Below the pieces are notes generated by a model that did no database searches, was not told where the DNA came from, and saw only the letters and a program-made list of their open reading frames with translations. From Kitasatospora albolonga (lineage in GTDB: Bacteria; Actinomycetota; Actinomycetes; Streptomycetales; Streptomycetaceae): a stretch of 64,000 bases of DNA. Numbering within the stretch: the first letter of the stretch is position 1; the number at the start of each line of letters is the position of its first letter. The translations under genes were made by a program, and so were the position numbers. The stretch is taken from contig CP020563.1 in the NCBI GenBank assembly GCA_002082585.1, positions 5,760,001-5,824,000 on the forward strand. The letters are read 5' to 3'. Positions 8,803-18,022 of the stretch are shown one piece after another.

Positions 8803-10839
8803 GTGAGCGACACCACCGATCTGATGGGCGTGACTGCCGACAAGAACGTCGACAGCGCCGCGCCCGCCGAAGGTGCTGCCACTGGCACCACCGCACGGCG
8901 CCGCCGCTCCGGCACCGGCCTCGAGGGCATGGTCCTGGCCGAGCTGCAGCAGGTCGCGTCCGGCCTCGGCATCAGGGGTACCGCGCGGATGCGCAAGAGC
9001 CAGCTGATCGAGGTCATCAAGGAGGCGCAGGCCGGCGGCGGAGCCGCCGCCCCCAAGACCTCCTCCAAGGCCGCCGAGGCCCCCGCCGCCGAGGCGGAGA
9101 GCAAGCCCAAGCGGCGCGCCACCTCCAAGGCGCGCACCGGGGACGAGGCCGCCGCCGAGAAGACCGCGGCCCAGCAGCAGATCGACATCCCCGGTCAGCC
9201 GGCCAGCGACGACCAGCCCGCGGGCGAGCGCCGTCGCCGCCGCGCCACCGCGCAGGCGGGCAGCCCCGACACCAAGGCCGAGGCGAAGACCGAGGCCAAG
9301 GCGGAGCCGCAGGCCGAGCTGAAGACCGAGGAGCGCGCCGAGCCCAAGGGCGACGCCAGGGCCGAGGCCGCCACCGACACCGCCGAGGGCCGCCGGGGCG
9401 ACCGTCAGGGCCGGGAGCGGGGCGAGCGCGGTGACCGCGAGGGCCGCCGTGAGCGCCAGCGCGACCGCCGGGGCAAGGGCGACGACCAGGGCCAGCAGGG
9501 CGGCGGCGGGCAGCAGCAGCGCCCGCAGCGCCAGGGCCAGGGGCAGAACCAGGGCCAGCAGAACCGTGACAACGGTCCGCAGGACGACTTCGACGACGAG
9601 GCGGGCGGCCGCCGCGGCCGTCGTGGCCGCTACCGCGACCGCCGTGGCCGCCGTGGCCGCGACGACTTCGCCGGTGATGTGCAGGTGGCCGACGACGACG
9701 TCCTGATCCCCGTCGCGGGCATCCTGGACATCCTCGACAACTACGCGTTCATCCGGACCTCCGGCTACCTCCCGGGCCCGAACGACGTGTACGTCTCGCT
9801 CGCCCAGGTCCGCAAGAACGGCCTGCGCAAGGGCGACCACGTCACCGGCGCGGTCCGCCAGCCCAAGGACGGCGAGCGGCGCGAGAAGTTCAACGCGCTG
9901 GTCCGCCTCGACTCGGTCAACGGCATGGCGCCGGAGTCCGGCCGGGGCCGCCCCGAGTTCCAGAAGCTGACCCCGCTCTACCCGCAGGACCGGCTCCGTC
10001 TGGAGACCGACTCCAACGTCCTGACGACGCGGATCATCGACCTGGTGGCCCCGATCGGCAAGGGCCAGCGCGGGCTCATCGTGGCCCCGCCGAAGACCGG
10101 CAAGACGATGATCCTCCAGGCCATCGCCAACGCCATCACGGTCAACAGCCCCGAGTGCCACCTGATGGTCGTCCTGGTCGACGAGCGTCCGGAAGAGGTC
10201 ACCGACATGCAGCGGTCGGTGAAGGGCGAGGTCATCTCCTCGACCTTCGACCGTCCCGCCGAGGACCACACCACCGTCGCCGAGCTGGCCATCGAGCGCG
10301 CCAAGCGCCTCGTGGAGCTGGGTCACGACGTGGTCGTCCTGCTCGACTCGATCACCCGTCTGGGCCGCGCGTACAACCTCGCGGCGCCCGCCTCCGGCCG
10401 CATCCTCTCCGGTGGTGTCGACTCGACCGCGCTCTACCCGCCGAAGCGCTTCTTCGGTGCCGCGCGCAACATCGAGGACGGCGGCTCGCTGACCATCCTG
10501 GCCACCGCGCTCGTCGAGACCGGCTCGCGCATGGACGAGGTGATCTTCGAGGAGTTCAAGGGCACCGGCAACATGGAGCTCAAGCTCGACCGGAAGCTCT
10601 CGGACAAGCGCATCTTCCCGGCGGTGGACGTCGACGCGTCCTCCACCCGCAAGGAAGAGATCCTGCTCGGCACCGACGAGCTGGCGGTCGTCTGGAAGCT
10701 GCGCCGGGTGCTGCACGCGCTCGACCAGCAGCAGGCGATCGAGCTCCTCCTGGACCGGATGAAGAAGACCCAGTCCAACGCGGAGTTCCTGCTCCAGATC
10801 CAGAAGACCACGCCGGGCGCCGGAAACGGCAACGACTGA
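8803..10839 (+). CDS. rho: transcription termination factor Rho (long, with basic insertion)
   Basis: Hexameric RNA helicase that ends untranslated transcripts. It has 678 residues against about 420 in E. coli. Domains: Rho N-terminal helix bundle at about residues 40-76; a low-complexity linker at about 77-295, first Ala/Lys/Glu-rich and then Arg/Gly/Gln-rich with repeated GRRGRRG and RGRR blocks; the cold-shock RNA-binding fold from about 297 (LDILDNYAFIRTSGYLPG); then the ATPase with Walker A APPKTGKT (428-435) and Walker B VVLLDSITRLGR. The linker is the known actinobacterial feature and is likely to add RNA affinity on GC-rich transcripts. It begins with GTG after AGGGAAGGA and is followed by a very strong terminator. 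Confidence 0.97.
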   Translation: MSDTTDLMGVTADKNVDSAAPAEGAATGTTARRRRSGTGLEGMVLAELQQVASGLGIRGTARMRKSQLIEVIKEAQAGGGAAAPKTSSKAAEAPAAEAESKPKRRATSKARTGDEAAAEKTAAQQQIDIPGQPASDDQPAGERRRRRATAQAGSPDTKAEAKTEAKAEPQAELKTEERAEPKGDARAEAATDTAEGRRGDRQGRERGERGDREGRRERQRDRRGKGDDQGQQGGGGQQQRPQRQGQGQNQGQQNRDNGPQDDFDDEAGGRRGRRGRYRDRRGRRGRDDFAGDVQVADDDVLIPVAGILDILDNYAFIRTSGYLPGPNDVYVSLAQVRKNGLRKGDHVTGAVRQPKDGERREKFNALVRLDSVNGMAPESGRGRPEFQKLTPLYPQDRLRLETDSNVLTTRIIDLVAPIGKGQRGLIVAPPKTGKTMILQAIANAITVNSPECHLMVVLVDERPEEVTDMQRSVKGEVISSTFDRPAEDHTTVAELAIERAKRLVELGHDVVVLLDSITRLGRAYNLAAPASGRILSGGVDSTALYPPKRFFGAARNIEDGGSLTILATALVETGSRMDEVIFEEFKGTGNMELKLDRKLSDKRIFPAVDVDASSTRKEEILLGTDELAVVWKLRRVLHALDQQQAIELLLDRMKKTQSNAEFLLQIQKTTPGAGNGND

Positions 10840-10857
10840 CCCCGGTACGGCAGTTGA

Positions 10858-10897
10858 GCGTGAGGGCCCCGTCACTCCGGTGACGGGGCCCTCACGC
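10858..10897 (+). terminator. rho terminator
   Basis: Perfect 18-bp stem, GCGTGAGGGCCCCGTCAC with its complement, around TCCG, 19 bp after the rho stop. The stem is symmetric and could work in either direction. Confidence 0.85.
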
Positions 10898-11263
10898 GTC
10901 CCGGGACCGACGGAACCGCGGCGCGCTTCCCGTACGCGTACGGCCCCTCGAACCCTTCCCGTACGCGTACGCCTACGGAACCGCCGCCCCGCCCCCGTAC
11001 GCCGCCGCCCGAGACCTTTGCCACACGCCGACCCCGCGCGCCGCGCCCCCGCCCGTACGTCTCCGGCGCGGGAAACCGCAGGTGAACGCCGGATCGCGCG
11101 CCGCGTGCCGCCGCTCGCGTGCCCCTCCGCGCCCGCCGGGGTCCCACAGGCCCCTGTGCAACCCTTCTTGCTGCTTCGCCGTCTGATCAAGAGATGACAA
11201 ACCCTCCCGGAACGATCACGGCCGGGGGCGAGGAGCAGCGGAACGCCGTAACGAGGGAGACGC
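10898..11263 (+). other. 366-bp spacer between rho and the LCP gene
   Basis: No gene is supported. TTCCCGTACGCGTACG occurs twice, at 10927-10942 and 10956-10971; each includes the 12-bp palindrome CGTACGCGTACG. The second half is C-rich. The promoter of the LCP gene must lie here, but I cannot place it. Confidence 0.5.
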
Positions 11264-12367
11264 GTGAGCGAGCAGAAGAGGGTCCCGGGGCGGATACGCG
11301 GCACCGGCACCCGCCGGAAGAAGCCCTCCCGGCGCCACCGGGCGAAGCTCATCACCGCCTGGTCGGTGGCGGGTGTGGTGGTCGTCGGCGGGGCCGGGCT
11401 CGGATACGCGTACGTCACGCTCGACGGCAACCTCTCCAGCGTCGACATCGACGCCAAGCTCGGCACCGACCGTCCCGACGACGTGGACGACGGCTCGCAG
11501 GACATCCTGGTGCTGGGCTCCGACTCGCGCTCCGGCGACAACGGGAAGTACGGCGCCGACGAGGGTGCCGCCCGCTCGGACACGGCGATGGTCGTGCACG
11601 TCGACAAGGGCCACAAGTCGGCGAGCGTCGTCTCGATACCGCGCGACACCCTGATCGACCGGCCCGCCTGCGAGAGCGACACCACGGGCGCCACGGTCCC
11701 GGCCGCCCACCGGGCCATGTTCAACACCGCGTACGAGGTCGGCGGACCGGCCTGCGCGGTCAAGACCGTCGAATCGCTGTCCGGTATCCGCATGGACCAC
11801 TACGTCGAGGTCGACTTCGCCGGCTTCGAGAAGCTCATCGACGAGCTCGGCGGCGTCGAGATCACCACGAAGACCGCCATCCACGACTCCAAGAGCCATC
11901 TCGACCTGGAGCCGGGCACCCACACCCTGGACGGCGAGGAGTCCCTCGGCCTCGTCCGTACCCGCAAGAGCGTCGGGGACGGCAGCGACCTGGGCCGTAT
12001 CCAGCTCCAGCAGGCGTTCATCAAGGCGCTGCTGGAACAGGCGAAGACCGTCGGGGTGTTCTCCAGCCCGCAGAAGCTGTTCGGTCTCGCGGACGCCGCC
12101 ACCAAGGCGCTCACCACCGACTCCGGCCTCGGCTCGGTCAAGAAGCTCACCGGGTTCGCGAACAGCCTGAAGGGGCTCGGCGCGGAGAACGTGCACATGG
12201 TGACGCTGCCGGTGGAGTACGACCCGGCCGATCCGAACCGGGTCCTCCCGCAGGAGGAGGCGGGCAAGCAGGTGTGGGCAGCGCTGAAGCAGGACCGGCC
12301 GATCCCCGCCTCCGCCACCGAGAAGTCGGCGGGGGACAAGGGCGAGGCCGGGAAGCTGGTGCGCTGA
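11264..12367 (+). CDS. LytR-CpsA-Psr (LCP) family cell-wall polymer ligase
   Basis: A 367-residue membrane protein. The basic N-terminus ([12 protein letters not shown]) and single helix at about residues 29-50 put the rest outside. The LCP domain spans about residues 78-250: [10 protein letters not shown], the [11 protein letters not shown] motif, then SIPRDTLI with the pyrophosphate-binding Arg, and later [18 protein letters not shown]. Family enzymes move undecaprenyl-linked glycopolymers on to peptidoglycan. The GTG start follows GAGGGAGA. Streptomyces encode many LCP proteins and the exact polymer is unknown. It sits between rho and rpmE, not in a wall-polymer cluster, though a WecA-like gene lies 6 kb away. 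Confidence 0.9.
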   Translation: MSEQKRVPGRIRGTGTRRKKPSRRHRAKLITAWSVAGVVVVGGAGLGYAYVTLDGNLSSVDIDAKLGTDRPDDVDDGSQDILVLGSDSRSGDNGKYGADEGAARSDTAMVVHVDKGHKSASVVSIPRDTLIDRPACESDTTGATVPAAHRAMFNTAYEVGGPACAVKTVESLSGIRMDHYVEVDFAGFEKLIDELGGVEITTKTAIHDSKSHLDLEPGTHTLDGEESLGLVRTRKSVGDGSDLGRIQLQQAFIKALLEQAKTVGVFSSPQKLFGLADAATKALTTDSGLGSVKKLTGFANSLKGLGAENVHMVTLPVEYDPADPNRVLPQEEAGKQVWAALKQDRPIPASATEKSAGDKGEAGKLVR

Positions 12368-12527
12368 GGAAGGCAGGGAGCAGGCGGACAGGGGGCCGGG
12401 AATACCTGCGGTCCGCCCCCGGTTTTGGGAGATACGGCCGGTCCTGGCAGACTGGTACGTCGGCCCCGGTTCACGGCCGCGCAATCCGCGCGGACGACCC
12501 GGCGCCCTCCCGAAACTAGGAGACACC

Positions 12528-12752
12528 TTGAAGCGCGACATCCACCCCGAGTACGTCGAGACGCAGGTCAGCTGCACCTGCGGTGCGTCGTTCACCACCC
12601 GGAGCACCATCGACGGCGGCAGCATCCGCGCCGACGTCTGCTCCGAGTGCCACCCGTTCTACACGGGCAAGCAGAAGATCCTCGACACCGGCGGCCGTGT
12701 GGCCCGCTTCGAGGCCCGCTTCGGCAAGGCTGCCGGCTCCGCCAGCAAGTAG
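12528..12752 (+). CDS. rpmE: 50S ribosomal protein L31, zinc-binding form
   Basis: A 74-residue L31. Four Cys at positions 16, 18, 37 and 40 (SCTCGA and CSECHPF) are the zinc ligands of the C+ type. The start is TTG, preceded by TAGGAGACACC; the protein then begins MKRDIHPEY as in homologues. C+ L31 is the zinc-replete paralogue; under zinc shortage Streptomyces replaces it with a Cys-free copy encoded elsewhere. The gene is monocistronic, closed by a canonical terminator. Confidence 0.96.
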   Translation: MKRDIHPEYVETQVSCTCGASFTTRSTIDGGSIRADVCSECHPFYTGKQKILDTGGRVARFEARFGKAAGSASK

Positions 12753-12762
12753 CGAGCCACTG

Positions 12763-12812
12763 CGCCGGTTCCTGGCGCCCTCTTCCCGGGGGCGTCGGAA
12801 CCGGCGTTTTTT
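12763..12812 (+). terminator. rpmE terminator with six T
   Basis: Stem CGCCGGTTCC/GGAACCGGCG with a paired GC-rich interior, followed directly by TTTTTT. It is the only clear textbook hairpin-plus-U-tract in the window. Confidence 0.92.
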
Positions 12813-12844
12813 CCGGTCGGGCGTGCGGCGGAGTCCTCTCCGTT

Positions 12845-12907
12845 CGTGCGGGGAAGCCCCTCCGCCGTGCGGGGGAGCCCCTCTACCGTGCGGGGAAGCC
12901 CCCGCCG
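12845..12907. repeat. three 21-bp tandem units upstream of prfA
   Basis: Units at 12845, 12866 and 12887 follow CGTGCGGGGRAGCCCCTCNNC. Each contains GGGG-AGCCCC, a short inverted repeat, so the RNA could form a small hairpin per unit. They lie 67 bp before prfA. Confidence 0.8.
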
Positions 12908-12973
12908 GACGCCCCACCGGGCAGTACGCCCTCCAGCAGGCCCGCAGATTTCAGACCAACCAGGAGCCCCCGA

Positions 12974-14050
12974 ATGTTCGAGGCGGTCGAGGAACTGATC
13001 GGTGAGCACGCCGATCTCGAGAAGAAGCTCGCCGACCCGTCGGTCCACGCCGACCAGGCCAACGCGCGCAAGCTGAACAAGCGCTACGCGGAGCTGACCC
13101 CGATCGTCTCCACGTACCGGGCCTGGAAGCAGACCGGCGACGACATCGAGACCGCCCGCGAGTTCATCGCGGACGACCCCGACTTCGCCGCCGAGGTCAA
13201 GGAGCTGGAGAAGCAGCGCGAGGAGATCACGGAGAAGCTCCGCCTCCTCCTCGTCCCGCGCGACCCCAGCGACGACAAGGACGTGCTCCTGGAGATCAAG
13301 GCGGGCGCGGGCGGCGACGAGTCCGCCCTCTTCGCCGGTGACCTGCTGCGCATGTATCTGCGGTACGCCGAGCGCGTCGGCTGGAAGACCGAGATCATCG
13401 ACTCCACCGAGTCCGAGCTCGGCGGCTACAAGGACGTCCAGGTCGCCGTCAAGACCAAGGGCGGCAACGGCGCCACCGAGCCCGGCCAGGGCGTCTGGGC
13501 CCGGATGAAGTACGAGGGCGGCGTGCACCGTGTGCAGCGCGTGCCCTCCACCGAGTCCCAGGGCCGCATCCACACCTCCGCCGCGGGCGTGCTCGTCACC
13601 CCCGAGGCCGAGGAGGTCGACGTCGAGATCCACGCCAACGACCTCCGGATCGACGTCTACCGCTCCTCCGGCCCCGGCGGCCAGTCCGTCAACACGACCG
13701 ACTCCGCCGTCCGCATCACGCACCTGCCGACCGGTGTCGTCGCCTCCTGCCAGAACGAGAAGAGCCAGCTCCAGAACAAGGAGCAGGCCATGCGCATCCT
13801 GCGCTCCCGGCTGCTGGCCGCCGCCCAGGAGGCCGCCGAGCAGGAAGCCTCCGACGTGCGCCGCAGCCAGGTCCGTACGGTCGACCGCTCCGAGAAGATC
13901 CGTACGTACAACTTCCCGGAAAACCGCATCTCGGACCACCGCGTCGGCTTCAAGGCGTACAACTTGGACCAGGTGCTCGACGGAGACCTGGACGCAGTGA
14001 TCCAGGCGTGCGTCGACGCCGACTCCGCCGCCAAGCTCGCCAACGCGTGA
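12974..14050 (+). CDS. prfA: peptide chain release factor 1
   Basis: A 358-residue RF1 that ends translation at UAA and UAG. The N-terminal helical bundle is followed by the stop-codon-reading domain ([19 protein letters not shown]) and the peptidyl-hydrolase GGQ motif in [17 protein letters not shown] at about residue 236. The ATG has AGGAG ten bases upstream. prmC, whose product methylates the GGQ glutamine, follows 81 bp later, so substrate and modifier are encoded together, the common bacterial arrangement. Confidence 0.97.
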   Translation: MFEAVEELIGEHADLEKKLADPSVHADQANARKLNKRYAELTPIVSTYRAWKQTGDDIETAREFIADDPDFAAEVKELEKQREEITEKLRLLLVPRDPSDDKDVLLEIKAGAGGDESALFAGDLLRMYLRYAERVGWKTEIIDSTESELGGYKDVQVAVKTKGGNGATEPGQGVWARMKYEGGVHRVQRVPSTESQGRIHTSAAGVLVTPEAEEVDVEIHANDLRIDVYRSSGPGGQSVNTTDSAVRITHLPTGVVASCQNEKSQLQNKEQAMRILRSRLLAAAQEAAEQEASDVRRSQVRTVDRSEKIRTYNFPENRISDHRVGFKAYNLDQVLDGDLDAVIQACVDADSAAKLANA

Positions 14051-14058
14051 GCGCCTGA

Positions 14059-14088
14059 GCGCTCGCGGGCCCCAGGGCCCGGGAGCGC
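14059..14088 (+). other. intercistronic hairpin between prfA and prmC
   Basis: Nested arms GCGCTC/GAGCGC and CGGGCCC/GGGCCCG. Without a T-run it is more likely to adjust mRNA stability or allow partial termination inside the operon than to be a full terminator. Confidence 0.4.
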
Positions 14089-14131
14089 ACCGCCCGCCCC
14101 GCACACCCCGTAACCCGTACGGAGAACCGCG

Positions 14132-14977
14132 ATGAACCTGCTGCTCGCCGAGGTGGCCCAGGCCACCCAGCGGCTGGCCGACGCCGGTGTCCCCTCACCG
14201 CGATTCGACGCCGAGGAACTCGCGGCCTTCGTCCACGGCGTGAAGCGGGGCGAGCTGCACGCCGTGCCCGACGGCGACTTCGACGCCCGGTACTGGGAGA
14301 CGATCGCCCGCCGCGAGGCCCGCGAACCGCTCCAGCACATCACCGGCCGCGCCTTCTTCCGCTATCTGGAGCTCCAGGTCGGACCCGGTGTCTTCGTGCC
14401 CCGGCCGGAGACCGAGTCGGTCGTCGGCTGGGCCATAGACGCCGTCCGCGCGATGGACGTCGTCGAGCCCGTCGTCGTCGACCTGTGCACCGGATCGGGC
14501 GCCATCGCGCTCGCCATGGCGCAGGAGGTCCCGCGCTCGCGCGTACACGCCGTGGAGCTCTCCGAGGACGCCCTCAAGTGGACCCGGAAGAACGCCGAGG
14601 GGTCCAGGGTCACCGTCCACCAGGGAGACGCCCTGAGCGCCCTCCCGGAGCTCGACGGCCAGGTCGACCTGGTGATCTCCAACCCGCCGTACATCCCGCT
14701 CACCGAATGGGAGTACGTCGCCCCCGAGGCCCGCGACCACGACCCGGAGATGGCGCTCTTCTCCGGCGAGGACGGCCTCGACACCATCCGCGGCATCGAG
14801 CGCACCGCCCACCGGCTGCTCCGCCCCGGCGGCCTCGTCGTCATCGAGCACGCCGACACCCAGGGCGGCCAGGTGCCGTGGATCTTCACCGAGGAGCGGG
14901 GCTGGGCCGACGCGGCCGACCACCCCGACCTCAACAACCGCCCCCGGTTCGCCACCGCCCGCAAGGCCACGCCGTGA
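14132..14977 (+). CDS. prmC: peptide chain release factor N5-glutamine methyltransferase
   Basis: SAM-dependent methyltransferase of 281 residues that methylates the GGQ glutamine of RF1 and RF2. The N-terminal helical domain binds the release factor; the SAM loop VDLCTGSGAIALA is near residue 118; the signature NPPY (SNPPYIPLTEW) is near residue 188. The start follows CGGAGAACCGCG. It is 52 bp ahead of the Sua5-type gene and probably shares its transcript. Confidence 0.96.
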   Translation: MNLLLAEVAQATQRLADAGVPSPRFDAEELAAFVHGVKRGELHAVPDGDFDARYWETIARREAREPLQHITGRAFFRYLELQVGPGVFVPRPETESVVGWAIDAVRAMDVVEPVVVDLCTGSGAIALAMAQEVPRSRVHAVELSEDALKWTRKNAEGSRVTVHQGDALSALPELDGQVDLVISNPPYIPLTEWEYVAPEARDHDPEMALFSGEDGLDTIRGIERTAHRLLRPGGLVVIEHADTQGGQVPWIFTEERGWADAADHPDLNNRPRFATARKATP

Positions 14978-15029
14978 CCGGCCCCCGGCACCGCACCCCG
15001 TACCCGTACCCGCTTGAGGAGGCCGGCTG

Positions 15030-15677
15030 ATGGCACGGCGATACGACTGCAACGACGCCACCGACCGGATCAGCGGGCTGCGCGAGGCCGCCTCCGCGAT
15101 CCGCCGCGGCGAACTGGTCGTGCTGCCCACCGACACGGTGTACGGGATCGGGGCGGACGCCTTCAACTCCGAGGGCGTCGCCGACCTGCTGGACGCCAAG
15201 GGCCGGGGCCGCAACATGCCCACCCCCGTCCTCATCGGCTCCCCGAACACCCTGCACGGCCTGGTCACCGACTTCTCCGAGCAGGCATGGGAGCTGGTCG
15301 ACGCCTTCTGGCCCGGCGCGCTCACCCTGGTCGCCCGGCACCAGCCCTCGCTCCAGTGGGACCTGGGGGACACCCGGGGCACGGTCGCCATCCGGATGCC
15401 GCTGCACCCGGTCGCCATCGAGCTGCTGACCGAGGTCGGCCCGATGGCCGTCTCCAGCGCCAACCTCACCGGACACCCCTCGCCCGAGGACTGCGACGCC
15501 GCCCAGGGCATGCTCGGCGACTCCGTCTCCGTCTACCTCGACGGCGGCCCGACGCCCGGCATCGTGCCCTCCTCGATCGTCGACGTCACCGGTACCACCC
15601 CGGTCCTCCTGCGGGCCGGAGCGCTCTCCGTCGAGGAGCTGCGCAAGGTGGTCCCCGACCTCGAGGTGGCCAATTGA
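15030..15677 (+). CDS. L-threonylcarbamoyladenylate synthase (Sua5/YciO/YrdC)
   Basis: A 215-residue YrdC-fold protein. The N-terminal segment VVLPTDTVYGIGADAFN carries the conserved binding motif, and PVLIGS, FWPGALTLV, VAIRMP and SSANLTG follow in the usual order. It makes threonylcarbamoyl-AMP from threonine, bicarbonate and ATP for the t6A modification of ANN-decoding tRNAs. The C-terminal Sua5 extension is absent, so it is the short form. GAGGAGG is close upstream. Its stop overlaps the start of the next gene. Confidence 0.93.
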   Translation: MARRYDCNDATDRISGLREAASAIRRGELVVLPTDTVYGIGADAFNSEGVADLLDAKGRGRNMPTPVLIGSPNTLHGLVTDFSEQAWELVDAFWPGALTLVARHQPSLQWDLGDTRGTVAIRMPLHPVAIELLTEVGPMAVSSANLTGHPSPEDCDAAQGMLGDSVSVYLDGGPTPGIVPSSIVDVTGTTPVLLRAGALSVEELRKVVPDLEVAN

Positions 15678-16315
15678 CCGCCCCCGAGGGGCGTGGCATA
15701 GCGGGGCGGACGGACACCTTCCGCATCCTCCACGTCAGCACCGGCAACGTCTGCCGCTCGCCGATCACCGAGCGGCTGACCCGCCATGCCCTGGTGGACC
15801 GCCTCGGCGATCCGCTCAGCGGCGGCCTGATCGTGGAGAGCGCGGGCACCTGGGGCCATGAGGGCGCCCCCATGGAGGCCAACGCGGAGGTCGTCCTCGC
15901 CGACTTCGGCGCCGACGCCAGCGGCTTCGTCGGACGCGAGCTCCTGGACGAGCACGTCATCCGCGCCGACCTGGTCCTCACCGCCACCCGTGACCACCGC
16001 GCCCAGGTCATCTCCATGGGCCACTCGGCGGGCCTGCGCACCTTCACGCTCAAGGAGTTCACCCGGCTGGTGCGGGCGATAGACCCCGCCACCCTGCCCG
16101 ACCCGCTCGACGAGGGCGTCGTCGAGCGCGCCCGCGCCCTGGTCCGCGCCGCCGCCGCGCTGCGCGGCTGGCTGCTGGCCCCGACCGCCGAGGCGGACGA
16201 GGTCTACGACCCCTACGGCGCGCCCATCACCTTCTTCCGCTCCATCGGCGACGAGATCAACCAGGCGCTCGACCCGGTGGTCACGGCGCTCACCGGCGTA
16301 CGCGCCCCGCACTGA
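15674..16315 (+). CDS. low-molecular-weight protein-tyrosine-phosphatase family protein without the nucleophile
   Basis: A 213-residue protein of the LMW phosphatase/arsenate reductase fold. The P-loop reads HVSTGNVCRSPITE: the family form is V-C-x-G-N-x-C-R-S-P, so the catalytic Cys is Ser22 here, while the second Cys (27) and the Arg (28) are kept. A DPYGAP motif near the C-terminus keeps the usual general-acid Asp. I chose the TTG that overlaps the preceding stop, because it has GAGGTGG upstream and there is no in-frame ATG or GTG before the domain. It could be a phosphate-binding pseudo-enzyme or use another residue. It is coupled to the Sua5-type gene by the TTGA overlap. Confidence 0.85.
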   Translation: MTAPEGRGIAGRTDTFRILHVSTGNVCRSPITERLTRHALVDRLGDPLSGGLIVESAGTWGHEGAPMEANAEVVLADFGADASGFVGRELLDEHVIRADLVLTATRDHRAQVISMGHSAGLRTFTLKEFTRLVRAIDPATLPDPLDEGVVERARALVRAAAALRGWLLAPTAEADEVYDPYGAPITFFRSIGDEINQALDPVVTALTGVRAPH

Positions 16316-16546
16316 CCGCCGTACGCGCTCCGCACCACCGCGCGCCCCACGCCCCTGGCGCCGACCGGCGTACGCATCCCGCGCCCGACCGGCGTACGCG
16401 CTCCGCACACCCGAGCATCGACGCGCGCCCCGGCGCCGACCGACGTACGCGAGCCCGGCCCGGCGCCCAACGGCCGTACGCGCTCCGCACCGGCCATCGG
16501 CGCACCCGCCGCCCCTACCGCCCCCGGTGCGCCGACCGGCGTACGG
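16293..16546. repeat. seven interspersed copies of a 20-bp GTACGC element, first copy inside the gene end
   Basis: Copies begin at 16293, 16316, 16365, 16389, 16440, 16471 and 16536 and resemble CCGGCGTACGCGCTCCGCAC; the last is truncated. The first forms the last codons of the phosphatase-like gene; the rest fill most of the 331-bp spacer up to glyA. Nothing else in the spacer can be supported apart from a probable glyA promoter that I cannot place. Confidence 0.8.
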
Positions 16547-16646
16547 GGCCCTCCGACAGCGGGCATACCGCCCCGCCCCGGCCTACATTGGAGCTGACAC
16601 CGGCACCCCTCGCCGGCGCACCCACCTCCAGGCCCGGAGCCGTCCC

Positions 16647-17927
16647 ATGCCGGTCACCTCTCCCGCCGCACCCGCACCCGCACCGAGCACGCCCGACGCC
16701 CTGCCCCAGGACTTCGGCGCCCTGCTCCGCCAGGACCCGGAGGTGGCCGGGGCCCTGCTGGGGGAGCGGGACCGGCAGGCCGCCACCCTCCAGCTGATCG
16801 CCGCCGAGAACTTCACCTCGCCCGCCGTGCTCGCCGCCCTCGGCTCCCCGCTCGCCAACAAGTACGCCGAGGGGTACCCGGGCGCCCGCCACCACGGCGG
16901 CTGCGAACACGCGGACGCCGCCGAACGCATCGCGGTCCGCCGGGCCACCGCCCTCTTCGGCGCCGAACACGCCAACGTCCAGCCGCACTCCGGCTCCTCC
17001 GCCGTCCTCGCCGCCTACGCCGCGCTGCTGCGCCCGGGCGACACGGTGCTCGCGATGGGACTCCCGTACGGGGGACACCTCACCCACGGGGCGCCCGGCA
17101 ACTTCTCCGGCCGCTGGTTCGATTTCGTCGGGTACGGGGTGGACCCGGACAGCGGGCTCATCGACCACACCCGGCTCCGCGCCCTGGCCCGCGCCCGCCG
17201 CCCCAAGGCGATCGTCTGCGGCTCGATCTCCTACCCCCGCCACCCCGACTACGAGGCGTTCCGGGAGATCGCCGACGAGGTGGGCGCGTACCTGATCGTG
17301 GACGCCGCCCATCCGATGGGGCTGATCGCCGGGGGAGCGGCGCCGAGCCCGGTCCCGTACGCCGACGTCGTCTGCGCCACCACGCACAAGGTGCTGCGCG
17401 GACCGCGCGGCGGCATGATCCTGTGCGGCGCGGCCCTAGCCGAGCGGATCGACCGCGCGGTGTTCCCGTTCACCCAGGGCGGGGCGCAGATGCACACGGT
17501 GGCGGCGAAGGCGGTCGCGTTCGGGGAGGCGGAGACACCGGCTTACACGCTGTACGCGCACCAGGTCGTCGCCCACGCCCGGGTGCTGGCCGCGGGTCTG
17601 GAGGCCGAGGGGTTCGAGGTGACGACGGGCGGCACGGACACCCACATCGTCGTCGCCGACCCGGCCCCGCTCGGCGTCGACGGCCGTACCGCCCGCGAGC
17701 GGCTGGCCGCCGCCGGAATGGTCCTGGACACCTGCGCGCTGCCGTACGGGGAGGCCCGCGGCATCCGGCTGGGCAGCGCGGCCGTCACCACGCAGGGGAT
17801 GGACGAGGGGGACATGGCCAGGATCGCCGCCCTGTTCGGCGCGGCCGTACGGGAGCCGGGCGATGTGAGCCCGATCGCGGCGGAGGTCCGTGAACTGGCG
17901 CTGCGGAATCCGCCGTACCCGGGGTAG
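16647..17927 (+). CDS. glyA: serine hydroxymethyltransferase, atypical active site
   Basis: A 426-residue fold-type I PLP enzyme interconverting serine and glycine with tetrahydrofolate. The PLP lysine is K248 in TTHKVLRGPRGG. ENFTSP, NKYAEGYPG, NVQPHSGS, HGGHLTHG-like GGHLTHGAPGNFSG, and DAAHPMGLIAGG are all present. Odd points: the motif after GYPG is ARHHGGCEHAD where typical enzymes have RYYGGCEYVD, so three conserved Tyr are His (82, 83 and 88). The Ala/Pro-rich N-terminus is longer than usual. It may be a second SHMT with altered substrate or folate use; other Streptomyces carry a separate housekeeping copy. The upstream spacer is repeat-filled. Confidence 0.88.
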   Translation: MPVTSPAAPAPAPSTPDALPQDFGALLRQDPEVAGALLGERDRQAATLQLIAAENFTSPAVLAALGSPLANKYAEGYPGARHHGGCEHADAAERIAVRRATALFGAEHANVQPHSGSSAVLAAYAALLRPGDTVLAMGLPYGGHLTHGAPGNFSGRWFDFVGYGVDPDSGLIDHTRLRALARARRPKAIVCGSISYPRHPDYEAFREIADEVGAYLIVDAAHPMGLIAGGAAPSPVPYADVVCATTHKVLRGPRGGMILCGAALAERIDRAVFPFTQGGAQMHTVAAKAVAFGEAETPAYTLYAHQVVAHARVLAAGLEAEGFEVTTGGTDTHIVVADPAPLGVDGRTARERLAAAGMVLDTCALPYGEARGIRLGSAAVTTQGMDEGDMARIAALFGAAVREPGDVSPIAAEVRELALRNPPYPG

Positions 17928-18022
17928 ACGAGGGGTGTGCAACCATCACCCGTACCGTGGAGTCCTTGTTCAGTGACTAGGGTGTGGGTTTTGGATGGCC
18001 GGCGAATTCTCTGGGGCAGCCC

